DNA of 64,000 bases, from NCBI GenBank assembly GCA_045539315.1, contig JAZQFC010000015.1:1-64000 (forward strand). The letters are read 5' to 3'. The DNA comes from RUG11462 sp045539315 (GTDB lineage: Bacteria; Bacillota; Clostridia; Oscillospirales; Acutalibacteraceae). Positions 34,188 to 41,794 of the stretch are shown piece by piece (the stretch's first letter is position 1; the number at the start of each line of letters is the position of its first letter). The notes below the pieces were generated by a model that saw nothing but the letters and a program-made list of their open reading frames with translations, had not been told where the DNA came from and did not search any database. The translations under genes were made by a program, and so were the position numbers.

Positions 34188-34571
34188 TTATGATAATCTT
34201 GTTATAAATTGACAATATACATATACATTTTGAATTTTTTTAGCTTCAACACCATCATCAGCTTGAATTATAGGTTGAGTTTCAGAAGGAGTTACATATA
34301 ATTTAAATACGATTCCATCTTGGCCTGGGCGCATATTACGGATTTTTTTAAACTCAAAATTACGCTTTGAAACTCCTAAATAATCATAGATAATTGTTTC
34401 GATATCTCCATTGCTAAAGCAACGCAATACATCTTTTTCATCATAAACTTCTAAAACATGCTTTGCCTCTTCGAAAGAAAGATTATAACATTTAAATTCT
34501 CCTTCATTAAGCACAGACATCATACTGCTGTTATCAAGTAACAACAAAGGTAAATCTTTAGATTCGTACAT
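34188..34571 (-). CDS. unknown protein, faintly DUF1874-like
   Basis: A 127-residue soluble protein with its own ribosome site (AGGAGG before ATG) and terminator. I recognise no family with confidence. The order LLLLDNSS, SFEEAKHVLE, FSNGDIETIIYDYLG, NMRPGQDGIVFKLYV resembles the layout of DUF1874/AcrIII-1 proteins, which degrade the type III CRISPR signal cA4. However, the position of their catalytic His appears to be Asp here. The resemblance may be chance; no CRISPR genes are nearby. Confidence 0.55.
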   Translation of the reverse strand: MYESKDLPLLLLDNSSMMSVLNEGEFKCYNLSFEEAKHVLEVYDEKDVLRCFSNGDIETIIYDYLGVSKRNFEFKKIRNMRPGQDGIVFKLYVTPSETQPIIQADDGVEAKKIQNVYVYCQFITRLS

Positions 34572-34695
34572 AAATCTAACCTCCTTTATATTTTATATGC
34601 TTATTATATATTATTTATTGTTAATTGTCAACAATTTTTTTGTTGTTTTTTAAGTGTTTTTGACAGTTTAGCACAAATTTATTTTATATAAAAAC

Positions 34696-34722
34696 AAAAA
34701 GCCGTGAATATTCACGGCTTTT
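34696..34722 (-). terminator. terminator of the SDR gene at 34744
   Basis: Perfect palindromic stem AAAAAGCCGTGAA/TTCACGGCTTTT between the SDR stop and the next gene. Confidence 0.88.
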
Positions 34723-34743
34723 GAAAACTAATTAAAATCTATT

Positions 34744-35544
34744 TTATGGGCGAAGACCCATACCGCCTTCAAGTGTAAGGGTTTCACCATTCATATATTT
34801 AAAATCAGGTGAAGCGAGTTGAACGCAAACTCTACCAATATCATCTTCGGCATCGCCAAAATGACCAGCAGGTGGCATTTTTACATTTGCTTTAAATGCG
34901 CCTGGATATGCTTTTTCAAAGTTTTCAAGTTGAGCAGTCCAAGCAAGTGGACAAATAATATTTGTATTAATGCCATCTTTAGCCCATTCATTAGCAGCAA
35001 CTCTTGAAAGACCACGAATACCTTCTTTAGCAGCAGCATATGAACATTGACCATAGTTTCCAAACAAACCAGCACCTGAAGCAAAATTAATAATACTTCC
35101 CTTGGTTTCTTTTAAGTATGGATAACACGCTTTCATATAGTAAAATGTTGCATAAAGACCTGAATAAAGCGCTAAATCGAACTGTTCTGTTGTATGCTCT
35201 TGAATTGTAACGCCAGAGGCAGATGCTTGCGCATTGTTTATAAGCACATCTATTCTACCAAACTCTGAAATTGTTGCATCAACAACATTTTTAACAATAG
35301 ATTCATTATCAGAACCTGCAGAAATATCAGCAGAAAAGATTAAAACTTTAATGCCAAAAAGTTTTTCAAGTTCTTCTTTGGCTTTTTGGAGTTTTTCAAC
35401 ATTTCTGCCTGTGATTACAAGATTTGCTCCTTCTTTTGCATAAGCAGTTGCAATACCGTAACCAATCGAACCACATCTGCCATTGTCTAATGATGCAAAC
35501 CCTGCGCCTGTAATAATAGCGGTTTTACCTTTTAAAAATCCCAT
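34744..35544 (-). CDS. SDR family oxidoreductase
   Basis: A 266-residue short-chain dehydrogenase. The cofactor loop is stretched (TGAGFASLDNGRCGSIGYGIA rather than TGxxxGIG), as in a subset of SDRs. NNAQAS replaces NNAG. Catalytic Ser is in FASGAG and Tyr/Lys in CSYAAAKEG. It ends EGGMGLRP. The TGR after VI in VITGRN suggests NADPH preference. It is monocistronic, with its own terminator. The substrate is unknown; the open Gly/Ser-rich loop favours a hydroxyacyl or steroid-like substrate only as speculation. Confidence 0.82.
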   Translation of the reverse strand: MGFLKGKTAIITGAGFASLDNGRCGSIGYGIATAYAKEGANLVITGRNVEKLQKAKEELEKLFGIKVLIFSADISAGSDNESIVKNVVDATISEFGRIDVLINNAQASASGVTIQEHTTEQFDLALYSGLYATFYYMKACYPYLKETKGSIINFASGAGLFGNYGQCSYAAAKEGIRGLSRVAANEWAKDGINTNIICPLAWTAQLENFEKAYPGAFKANVKMPPAGHFGDAEDDIGRVCVQLASPDFKYMNGETLTLEGGMGLRP

Positions 35545-35639
35545 AATTAACTTCCTTATTTACCATAATGGTCTTATTATACCAAAAAAATCAATATAGT
35601 CAAGAGGAAATTAGTTTTTAAACATTACCTCATTTTTAA

Positions 35640-35840
35640 TTATAACAAAAAAGCAATGGTGGCGCAAGGGAAATGATGCATCGCCATTGGCGTTACAATG
35701 CATTTGCTTCGCAAATATGATATTGCTCATTTCATTCGTAATGATGCGATGTTTGGCAAAAAAACATAGCGAAGCCATACATCATTAGCGTAGTGTCATC
35801 ATTAGTGAAACGACATCTTTTCCGATAGGTAAACATCATT
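35640..35840. repeat. hairpin-rich repeat region
   Basis: A non-coding stretch built of short inverted repeats separated by ATGATG-like words: GCATCGCCATTGGCG, TTTGCTTCGCAAA, TGATGCGATG, then GAAGCCATACATCATTAGCG and TCATCATTAGTG. Such arrays resemble degenerate palindromic repeats of gut clostridia. The TTTGCTTCGCAAA hairpin is the same word as in module C of the tRNA-Leu repeat. The rest of 35545-35871 is AT-rich spacer. Confidence 0.6.
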
Positions 35841-35871
35841 CCAAAAAGAACTGATCAAAAACATAGGATTT

Positions 35872-36195
35872 TCAACCCCAAAATATGATGTTTAACAGAA
35901 GACCTATGAAAACCGGCAATAAAACCACCAAGAGCAAAATGCTCAACGTTATCTTTTTGGGATCTCTTTTTAGGATACATACCTTGATGTATTTTATCAA
36001 ACAGATAATAAATGCTGCTAAACAAACTACAGCTATAACAGCATGGATAACCAATATCCAAAGGACATTGCTTTCCACTCCGTGCATAGTTTCTGCTATG
36101 CCCGAAAACGCCAGACTAAAAACCGCCGAAGTACCGCAAACAAGGCATCCACTTGCGCAAAACGCCAGTACCACTGCCAAAATATATAGTGTCAA
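35872..36195 (-). CDS. small membrane protein of unknown function
   Basis: A 107-residue protein with three hydrophobic helices. The start is taken as TTG at 36195, because AAGGAGG lies exactly 7 bases upstream and the protein then opens directly into a helix; a longer in-frame version (to 36285) has no ribosome site. The base composition is richer in G+C (Ala, Val, Cys and Gly codons) than most neighbours, which hints at different origin. The layout (three helices, Lys-rich loop) resembles other small clostridial membrane proteins, but no family is recognised. Confidence 0.6.
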   Translation of the reverse strand: MTLYILAVVLAFCASGCLVCGTSAVFSLAFSGIAETMHGVESNVLWILVIHAVIAVVCLAAFIICLIKYIKVCILKRDPKKITLSILLLVVLLPVFIGLLLNIIFWG

Positions 36196-36257
36196 GTCAA
36201 TCCCTCCTTCGAGTCCATGATAGCATAAAAACGGCGAAAAAACCAACGGAAAGCTTT

Positions 36258-36345
36258 GTATGTAATCCGATGAAACTGTTTGCAAAGCAAACGGATTACA
36301 TACTCGCTAACGCGAGATTACACACCAATCCTTCGAATTGGATAA
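36258..36345. repeat. clustered hairpins upstream of the small membrane protein
   Basis: GTAATCCG..CGGATTAC (36260-36299) encloses GTTTGC-AAA-GCAAAC, followed by CTCGCTAACGCGAG and CCAATCCTTCGAATTGG. Three adjacent stem-loops each flanked by ATTACA-like words look like a small palindromic repeat cluster. Confidence 0.55.
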
Positions 36346-36379
36346 AAAAGAACTGGTTAAAAAACTAATTTTCTTTAAT

Positions 36380-36844
36380 TTATTTATAACTTCTCTGTGT
36401 TCCGTCATAATCCGTCCAAAGATACCACCAATGTTCGTTAATTTTTTCTGCTCTGACAATATTGTTTCCGTTGGTTTCTTTTTGTAAATACGATTCGGTT
36501 TCATCATAAAAAGTTCCATCTTGAGTATAAACCAATTCCCAATACTGTCCTCCAAGAAAACCTTGTGCATCAATATCAAATGAAACAAGTCCTTCTTCAA
36601 TATAACAACTGTAATAATATTCTTTGAAATCTCCCGAAACACTCTTACCTGATTTTAAAGAATCAACAGCAGTTTCCTCCATTTGAACCTGATGCTTATC
36701 AAGAATTTTTTCACATTCTTTTTTAGCAGAACTATATGTTTTGGGCATGATAGAACTTATAGAAAGCCATAGCCCGACTGTTATAACTGCAAAAACTATA
36801 ATAAAGATTGCACTTATAACCAAATTTTTCTTTCCTTTACTCAT
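36380..36844 (-). CDS. single-pass membrane protein of unknown function
   Basis: A 154-residue protein with a short basic N-terminus, one helix at about residues 8-32, and an extracytoplasmic domain rich in Tyr, Trp, Asp and Glu (YYYSCYIEEG, HWWYLWTDYDGTQRSYK). No family is recognised. It lies 18 bases downstream of the four-helix-bundle gene on the same strand and could share its transcript. A weak GGTG-type site precedes the ATG. Confidence 0.6.
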   Translation of the reverse strand: MSKGKKNLVISAIFIIVFAVITVGLWLSISSIMPKTYSSAKKECEKILDKHQVQMEETAVDSLKSGKSVSGDFKEYYYSCYIEEGLVSFDIDAQGFLGGQYWELVYTQDGTFYDETESYLQKETNGNNIVRAEKINEHWWYLWTDYDGTQRSYK

Positions 36845-36862
36845 AACAGCACCACCATGGAG

Positions 36863-37219
36863 TTATTTATTGTTTTCTTTTGCCGTGTTTATAGAAGCAA
36901 TCAAAATTCGTTTTATCTCTAAACAATCATCGAGAAGAGATTTATACATTTTATCATCAATATAGTTAGACATATTAAGCAATTTGATCCAATATTCTGT
37001 TTCTGCAGTTTCTTTTAAAGCGATGTGCATTTTCGAAATAAAATCAGCAAGACTTTGACCGTAATTTGCTTCGTTTATATTCGCACCAATACTTGTTCCA
37101 CTACGAATAATTTGCTTTGCAATTGTCAGTGCTTTTTTATTCTTAATCAAAAAATCATGTAACTTAATAATCTGTGATGCAAAAACAATCGATTTATCAA
37201 TTAGAATATTTTCTTTCAT
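36863..37219 (-). CDS. four helix bundle protein (S23 type)
   Basis: A 118-residue protein matching the S23/four-helix-bundle family, with IRSGTSIGANINEANYGQS as signature, then FISKMHIALKETAETEYWIKLL. The family was first seen encoded in 23S rRNA intervening sequences. Free-standing copies are scattered in accessory DNA and their function is unknown. Here it lies in a short accessory stretch next to hairpin repeats and tRNA-Thr. A GGAGTGG ribosome site precedes the ATG. Confidence 0.92.
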   Translation of the reverse strand: MKENILIDKSIVFASQIIKLHDFLIKNKKALTIAKQIIRSGTSIGANINEANYGQSLADFISKMHIALKETAETEYWIKLLNMSNYIDDKMYKSLLDDCLEIKRILIASINTAKENNK

Positions 37220-37262
37220 TAAACCACTCCTTTTATTTAATTATACCATAAAACTTAAATCA

Positions 37263-37380
37263 AGTCAAAATTTTTCATCATTCATCAGCCGAATGCGACT
37301 TCATTCTTCATTTTTCATTTGAAAATCCGTTCTCTTTCAATGAATAATGAAGAATGAATATTGAAAAATGAATAATACAA
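37263..37380. repeat. inverted ATTCATT repeat unit beside tRNA-Thr
   Basis: A roughly 118-base stretch in which TTCATTCTTCATTTTTCAT and similar words on the left are mirrored by ATGAATAATGAAGAATGAAT on the right. GAAAATCCGTTCTC in the centre is repeated inverted in the tRNA-Thr terminator hairpin (37400-37414). It could fold into a long imperfect stem. No gene is seen here. Confidence 0.6.
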
Positions 37381-37416
37381 ACGAAAATCCGCCCTCTTTT
37401 GAGAACGGATTTTCGT
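37381..37416 (-). terminator. tRNA-Thr terminator hairpin
   Basis: Long stem ACGAAAATCCG/CGGATTTTCGT around a CCCTCTTTTGAGAA-type inner part, starting 2 bases past the tRNA CCA. Confidence 0.7.
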
Positions 37417-37417
37417 T

Positions 37418-37493
37418 TGGAGCTGCTAACCGGATTTGAACCGGTGACCTCTTCCTTACCAAGGAAGTGCTCTGCCGACTGAGCCATAGCAGC
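37418..37493 (-). tRNA. tRNA-Thr (anticodon GGT)
   Basis: A 76-base tRNA with acceptor stem GCTGCTA/TAGCAGC, anticodon loop TTGGTAA (anticodon GGT, reading ACC/ACU), T-loop GGTTCAAATCC and encoded CCA. Confidence 0.97.
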
Positions 37494-37599
37494 ATTTTTT
37501 GTTGCGTTATTTATTATATTGAAACTATGCTCCAATGTCAAGTGTTTTTTGTTTTTTTTCGTCATTTTCAATAAATTCACAAAATATTTAAAATTTCGC

Positions 37600-37628
37600 T
37601 TTACTTTATAAAGTATTTATAGTATTAT
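37600..37628 (+). promoter_or_regulatory. promoter of the pyrH operon
   Basis: TTTACT (37600-37605), 17-base spacer, TATTAT (37623-37628), 36 bases before the pyrH ATG. Confidence 0.7.
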
Positions 37629-37664
37629 TATATATAACAAAATATTTGGAAGGACTTTGAAATT

Positions 37665-38369
37665 ATGAAACCTGTTTATAAAAGAATTTTGCTCAAACTT
37701 TCAGGTGAGGCTTTAGCCGGTGAAAAAGGCGTTGGTCTTGATTTTGATAAAGTGCTTGAAGTTTGTAAAAGTATAAAAAAATGCGTTGATTTAGGTGCAG
37801 AAATTGCTATTGTTGTTGGCGGTGGTAACTTCTGGAGAGGTCGCTCTAGTGGCCAGATGGACAGAACAAGAGCAGACCATATGGGTATGCTTGCAACTGT
37901 TATTAACGCTCTCGGTCTTGCTGACGGTCTTGAACAATTAGGTGTTGAAGTTAGAGTTCAGACTGCTATCGAGATGAATAGAATTGCAGAGCCATATATC
38001 AGAAACCGCGCTACTCGTCACCTTGAAAAAGGCAGAGTTGTTATTTTTGGTTGTGGTACAGGCAACCCATTCTTCTCAACTGATACAGGCGCTACTTTAC
38101 GCGCTATTGAAATTGAGGCTGACATTATTTTTAAAGCAACAAACGTTGATGGCGTTTATGATAGCGACCCTAAACTCAACCCTGATGCAGTTAAATTCCA
38201 CGAATTAAGTCAGATGGATGTACTTGATAAAGGACTTAAGGTTATGGATAGCACCGCTGCTTCACTTAGTATGGACAATAATATGCCAATTCTTGTTTTC
38301 TCACTTGATGAACCTGACAATATTGTTAAGGCTCTTTGTGGCGAAGATATTGGTACTATTGTAAAATAA
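37665..38369 (+). CDS. pyrH: uridylate kinase
   Basis: A 234-residue hexameric amino-acid-kinase-fold enzyme phosphorylating UMP to UDP. It has RILLKLSGEALAG, VVGGGNFWRG, GCGTGNPFFSTDT (allosteric and catalytic loops) and KATNVDGVYDSDP. It is the first gene of the classical pyrH-frr-uppS-cdsA-dxr-rseP-ispG-polC run. A TTGGAAGGA ribosome site precedes the ATG. Length and motifs are ordinary. Confidence 0.97.
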   Translation: MKPVYKRILLKLSGEALAGEKGVGLDFDKVLEVCKSIKKCVDLGAEIAIVVGGGNFWRGRSSGQMDRTRADHMGMLATVINALGLADGLEQLGVEVRVQTAIEMNRIAEPYIRNRATRHLEKGRVVIFGCGTGNPFFSTDTGATLRAIEIEADIIFKATNVDGVYDSDPKLNPDAVKFHELSQMDVLDKGLKVMDSTAASLSMDNNMPILVFSLDEPDNIVKALCGEDIGTIVK

Positions 38370-38405
38370 AAAATAATAAGTTTTAACATAGAAAGGTAGA
38401 TAATC

Positions 38406-38960
38406 ATGAGTGAAATTATTACAAGATGCGAAGAAAAAATGAACAAAACTATTGATGCGTTGGATAGAGAATACGCTGCAATTAGAGCAGGCAGAGCAAA
38501 CCCTGCAGTTTTAAACAAAGTTGTTGTTGATTATTATGGAACTCCAACTCCTGTTGCTCAAATGGCTGCAGTTTCTGTTCCAGAACCAAGAACTTTGATG
38601 ATTGCCCCTTGGGACGCTTCTACTTTAAAAGAAATTGAAAAAGCAATTCAGGCATCTGATATTGGCATTAACCCTGCTAATGATGGTAAGGCTATTCGCC
38701 TCAACTTCCCTCCTTTGACAGAGGAACGCAGAAGAGATTTATGTAAAGATATTAAAAAACAAGCAGAAGAATCTAAAGTTTCTATTCGTTCATCCAGAAG
38801 AGATGCTATTGAAAAAATTAAGGCTCAAAAGAAAGATGGCGAAATCACTGAAGATGATGTTAAAGTATTAGAAAAGAAAGTTCAGGATTTAACTGATAAA
38901 TATTGCAAAGAGGCTGACGATTTAAGCGTTGCAAAAGAAAAAGAAATTATGTCAGTTTAA
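38406..38960 (+). CDS. frr: ribosome recycling factor
   Basis: A 184-residue tRNA-mimic that, with EF-G, splits terminated ribosomes. Conserved segments are LDREYAAIRAGRANP, VVVDYYGTPTPVAQMA, PWDASTLKEIEKAI and LNFPPLTEERRRDL. It is full length, 36 bases after pyrH. A possible attenuator hairpin follows at 38973-38995. Confidence 0.97.
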   Translation: MSEIITRCEEKMNKTIDALDREYAAIRAGRANPAVLNKVVVDYYGTPTPVAQMAAVSVPEPRTLMIAPWDASTLKEIEKAIQASDIGINPANDGKAIRLNFPPLTEERRRDLCKDIKKQAEESKVSIRSSRRDAIEKIKAQKKDGEITEDDVKVLEKKVQDLTDKYCKEADDLSVAKEKEIMSV

Positions 38961-38972
38961 TTTTAAGTTTAG

Positions 38973-38995
38973 AGGCGACAAGTATTTTGTCGCCT
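38973..38995 (+). terminator. possible attenuator between frr and uppS
   Basis: Stem AGGCGACAA/TTGTCGCCT with a short loop but only a weak A/T tail. It may reduce rather than stop transcription into uppS. Confidence 0.5.
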
Positions 38996-39023
38996 TATAA
39001 ATTCGTTTTTGAAAGGTATTTTT

Positions 39024-39749
39024 ATGTTTAAACAAAAACAAAAAGTTGATTTTGATAATTTACCAAAACACATTGGCATTATTATGGACGGCAATGGCAG
39101 ATGGGCTAAAAAAAGAAATTTGCCTAGAAAAGCAGGTCATTCTGTTGGCGCGAATACTTTTAAAACCATTGCTAGATACTGCAATAAAATTGGAATTGAA
39201 TATTTAACTGTTTATGCTTTTTCAACTGAAAATTGGAAACGACCAAAAGACGAAGTTGAAGCGATTATGAAACTTTTAAAAGATTATTTGGTTGACGCTA
39301 AAAACTTTAAAGATGAAAATATAAAAGTTAAATTTATAGGCGACCTTACCCCTCTTAACGATGAATTAAAACAGTTAATTATCGAAGCAGAAGAAGGCTC
39401 TAAAGACGCTACAGGGCTTAATCTTAATATTGCTCTAAATTACGGCGGTAGAGATGAAATTGTTTGGGCAGTTAAACAAATTGCTAATGATGTTTTAGAT
39501 AAAAATTTAAAATCAGATGAAATTTGCGAAGAAACTATATCAAATAGAATTTACACTGCTAATCAGCCTGACCCAGATATAATTATTCGTCCAAGTGGTG
39601 AATACAGATTATCTAACTTTATGATTTGGCAGGCAGCGTACAGCGAATTTTGGTATTCAACTGTTTTATGGCCTGATTTTAAACCAAAACATTTAGACCA
39701 AGCTATTATTGATTTTCAAAAACGAAATAGACGCTTCGGCGGAGTATAA
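39024..39749 (+). CDS. uppS: isoprenyl transferase (undecaprenyl diphosphate synthase)
   Basis: A 241-residue cis-prenyltransferase making the C55 lipid carrier for cell-wall synthesis. IGIIMDGNGRWAKKR carries the catalytic Asp, and YAFSTENWKRP, LNYGGRDEI and RPSGEYRLSNFMIWQ are conserved. The ATG at 39024 follows GAAAGG at proper distance; a TTG 15 bases earlier overlaps the ribosome site. RPSGEYRLSNF shows Tyr where most enzymes have Gly/Gln-Arg variants (RPSGExRLSNF), so this is normal. cdsA follows. Confidence 0.95.
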   Translation: MFKQKQKVDFDNLPKHIGIIMDGNGRWAKKRNLPRKAGHSVGANTFKTIARYCNKIGIEYLTVYAFSTENWKRPKDEVEAIMKLLKDYLVDAKNFKDENIKVKFIGDLTPLNDELKQLIIEAEEGSKDATGLNLNIALNYGGRDEIVWAVKQIANDVLDKNLKSDEICEETISNRIYTANQPDPDIIIRPSGEYRLSNFMIWQAAYSEFWYSTVLWPDFKPKHLDQAIIDFQKRNRRFGGV

Positions 39750-39774
39750 TCAAATTAAGGAGTGAAAAAAATAA

Positions 39775-40629
39775 ATGAAAAAAAGAATTATTTCAGGTGT
39801 TATTGGCGCAGTTTTAGTTATTCTTGCTCTTTGCTTAAGAGAAACTTTTGTGCTAAATTTATTAGTTGGCGCGGCGCTGGTTCTCGCTATGCTTGAATCA
39901 CAGTTTTCAACAAATCTTATTAAAAATAAGTATTTCATAATTTTAAATTGCGTTTTTAGCTTTATTTGCGCTTTTATTCCTTTATTCGGCTTTGTGCCTA
40001 CAGGTGTGCTTATTACCGGGGTTTACATTGTTGCCGTTGTTTTGCTTATACTTACTAATCCTCAAGAGATGGATTTGTATCAAACTTTCTATGGTGTTGG
40101 AATAACTGTGCTTGTATCTTTTGGACTTTCAAGCATTATGTCGATAAACAGTTTATACAAATTAAAAGATTATATGTATGCTTCATCTGACTGTTTATTC
40201 TTGCTTTTATTGGCACTCGGTGGCGCTTGGTTTTCAGATATCGGCGCATATTTTATCGGCAGCAAATTCGGCAAACACAAAATTGCCCCTGTTATTAGCC
40301 CTAAAAAATCTCTAGAAGGAGTTTTAGGTGGTATTGCTTCTACAGTTGTTTGTGTGTTGCTCATTGCTGCTGTTTGGAGTTTATTTATTTTAGATGATAA
40401 TAGTTACATTCAATATGGATGGTTAATTCTGCTTTCTGTCCTTTGCCCTATTGTTGGTCTTGTTGGCGACTTGTTTTTCTCTTACATCAAAAGGTCAGTT
40501 GGCATTAAAGACTTTGGCAAAATTATGCCTGGTCATGGTGGCATTTTAGACAGAGTTGATTCATTAATTTTTGTTGCTCCATTCATCTATATTGTACTTA
40601 TGTACTTACCAATTATAGTTCACAAATAA
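39775..40629 (+). CDS. cdsA: phosphatidate cytidylyltransferase
   Basis: A 284-residue membrane enzyme making CDP-diacylglycerol, the entry to phospholipid synthesis. It has about eight helices and ends with the signature SYIKRSVGIKDFGKIMPGHGG, followed by ILDRVDS. GAYFIGSKFGKHKIAPVISPKKSLEG in parts is also typical. An AAGGAGTG ribosome site lies upstream and dxr starts 9 bases after the stop. Confidence 0.95.
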   Translation: MKKRIISGVIGAVLVILALCLRETFVLNLLVGAALVLAMLESQFSTNLIKNKYFIILNCVFSFICAFIPLFGFVPTGVLITGVYIVAVVLLILTNPQEMDLYQTFYGVGITVLVSFGLSSIMSINSLYKLKDYMYASSDCLFLLLLALGGAWFSDIGAYFIGSKFGKHKIAPVISPKKSLEGVLGGIASTVVCVLLIAAVWSLFILDDNSYIQYGWLILLSVLCPIVGLVGDLFFSYIKRSVGIKDFGKIMPGHGGILDRVDSLIFVAPFIYIVLMYLPIIVHK

Positions 40630-40638
40630 AGGATTTTT

Positions 40639-41781
40639 ATGAATTTATCTATTTTAGGCTCAACCGGTTCAATTGGCACTCAAACTCTCGATGTTGCCAG
40701 AAAACAAGGTTATAAAATCAAAGCGCTTTGCGCGAATAAAAGTGTTGAAAAATTAGAAAAACAAATAAGAGAATTCAAACCTGAAATCGCTGTTTTAAGT
40801 GATGAAAATGCGGCTAAAGAATTAAAAATTAAAGTTGCAGATACTTCTACTAAAGTGCTTTCAGGCGAAGATGGTGTTTTGCAAGTTGCAACTTTTGATG
40901 GCGCTGACACAGTGTTAAATTCTTTTGTTGGAATGGCAGGTCTTGTGCCTACTGTTGCGGCTATCAATGCTAAAAAAACAATTGCTCTTGCTAACAAAGA
41001 AACTTTGGTTGCCGGTGGCGACTATGTTATGAAATTAGCAAAAGAAAAAGGTGTTGACATTTTACCTGTTGACTCTGAACATTCTGCTATATTTCAATGT
41101 TTGCAAGGCGCCGCTCCTAATAATGCGCTTAAAAGAATTATTTTAACTGCATCAGGCGGACCTTTCTTTAAATATACACGCGAGCAATTAAAAAATGTTA
41201 AGGCTCGCGATGCACTCAAACATCCTAACTGGGATATGGGACAAAAAATAACTATTGACTGCGCTACAATGATGAACAAAGGTTTTGAACTTATTGAGGC
41301 GGTGCATTTATTTGGTGTTGAACCTAAAAATGTTGATGTTTTAGTGCATAGAGAAAGCATTGTTCACTCTATGGTTGAATATACTGATAACTCTGTTATC
41401 GCTCAACTTGGTGTGCCTGATATGAGAATTCCTATCCAGTATGCGCTCACCTACCCTGAACGCTTTGAATCTCCTGTTGATACTCTTGATTTAGCAAAGT
41501 TATGCACGCTATCTTTTTATGAGCCTGATACAACCGCTTTTGGTTGTTTAGAGATTTGTAAAAAAGCAATTGCTAAAGGCGGTCTTGTGCCTACTGCGGT
41601 TAATGCTGCTAATGAAGAAGCGGTTAAGCTTTTCTTGCAAGATAAAATTGGATTTTTAAACATTGAAAGCATTGCTCTTGATGCTTATGAAAATCAAAGC
41701 AAGATTAATTATTCTACTATTGAAGAAGTTATTGAAACTGATAAGGCGGCTCGTGAGGCTGTTTTGAATAAATATTTATAA
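40639..41781 (+). CDS. dxr: 1-deoxy-D-xylulose 5-phosphate reductoisomerase
   Basis: A 380-residue NADPH enzyme of the MEP isoprenoid pathway. It has the cofactor motif GSTGSIGTQTLDV (7-19), ANKETLVAGG, LPVDSEHSAIFQCLQG (metal Asp/Glu), TASGGPF and HPNWDMGQKITIDCATMMNKG. It is full length. Together with ispG, 1.1 kb downstream, and uppS upstream it makes this an isoprenoid-rich operon. Confidence 0.97.
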   Translation: MNLSILGSTGSIGTQTLDVARKQGYKIKALCANKSVEKLEKQIREFKPEIAVLSDENAAKELKIKVADTSTKVLSGEDGVLQVATFDGADTVLNSFVGMAGLVPTVAAINAKKTIALANKETLVAGGDYVMKLAKEKGVDILPVDSEHSAIFQCLQGAAPNNALKRIILTASGGPFFKYTREQLKNVKARDALKHPNWDMGQKITIDCATMMNKGFELIEAVHLFGVEPKNVDVLVHRESIVHSMVEYTDNSVIAQLGVPDMRIPIQYALTYPERFESPVDTLDLAKLCTLSFYEPDTTAFGCLEICKKAIAKGGLVPTAVNAANEEAVKLFLQDKIGFLNIESIALDAYENQSKINYSTIEEVIETDKAAREAVLNKYL

Positions 41782-41794
41782 AGAGGCGATTACC

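Noticed and set aside
36153..36368. Plus-strand ORFs over the hairpin cluster near 36200
   Set aside because: No ribosome site, and they overlap the clearly better-supported TTG-started membrane protein on the other strand.
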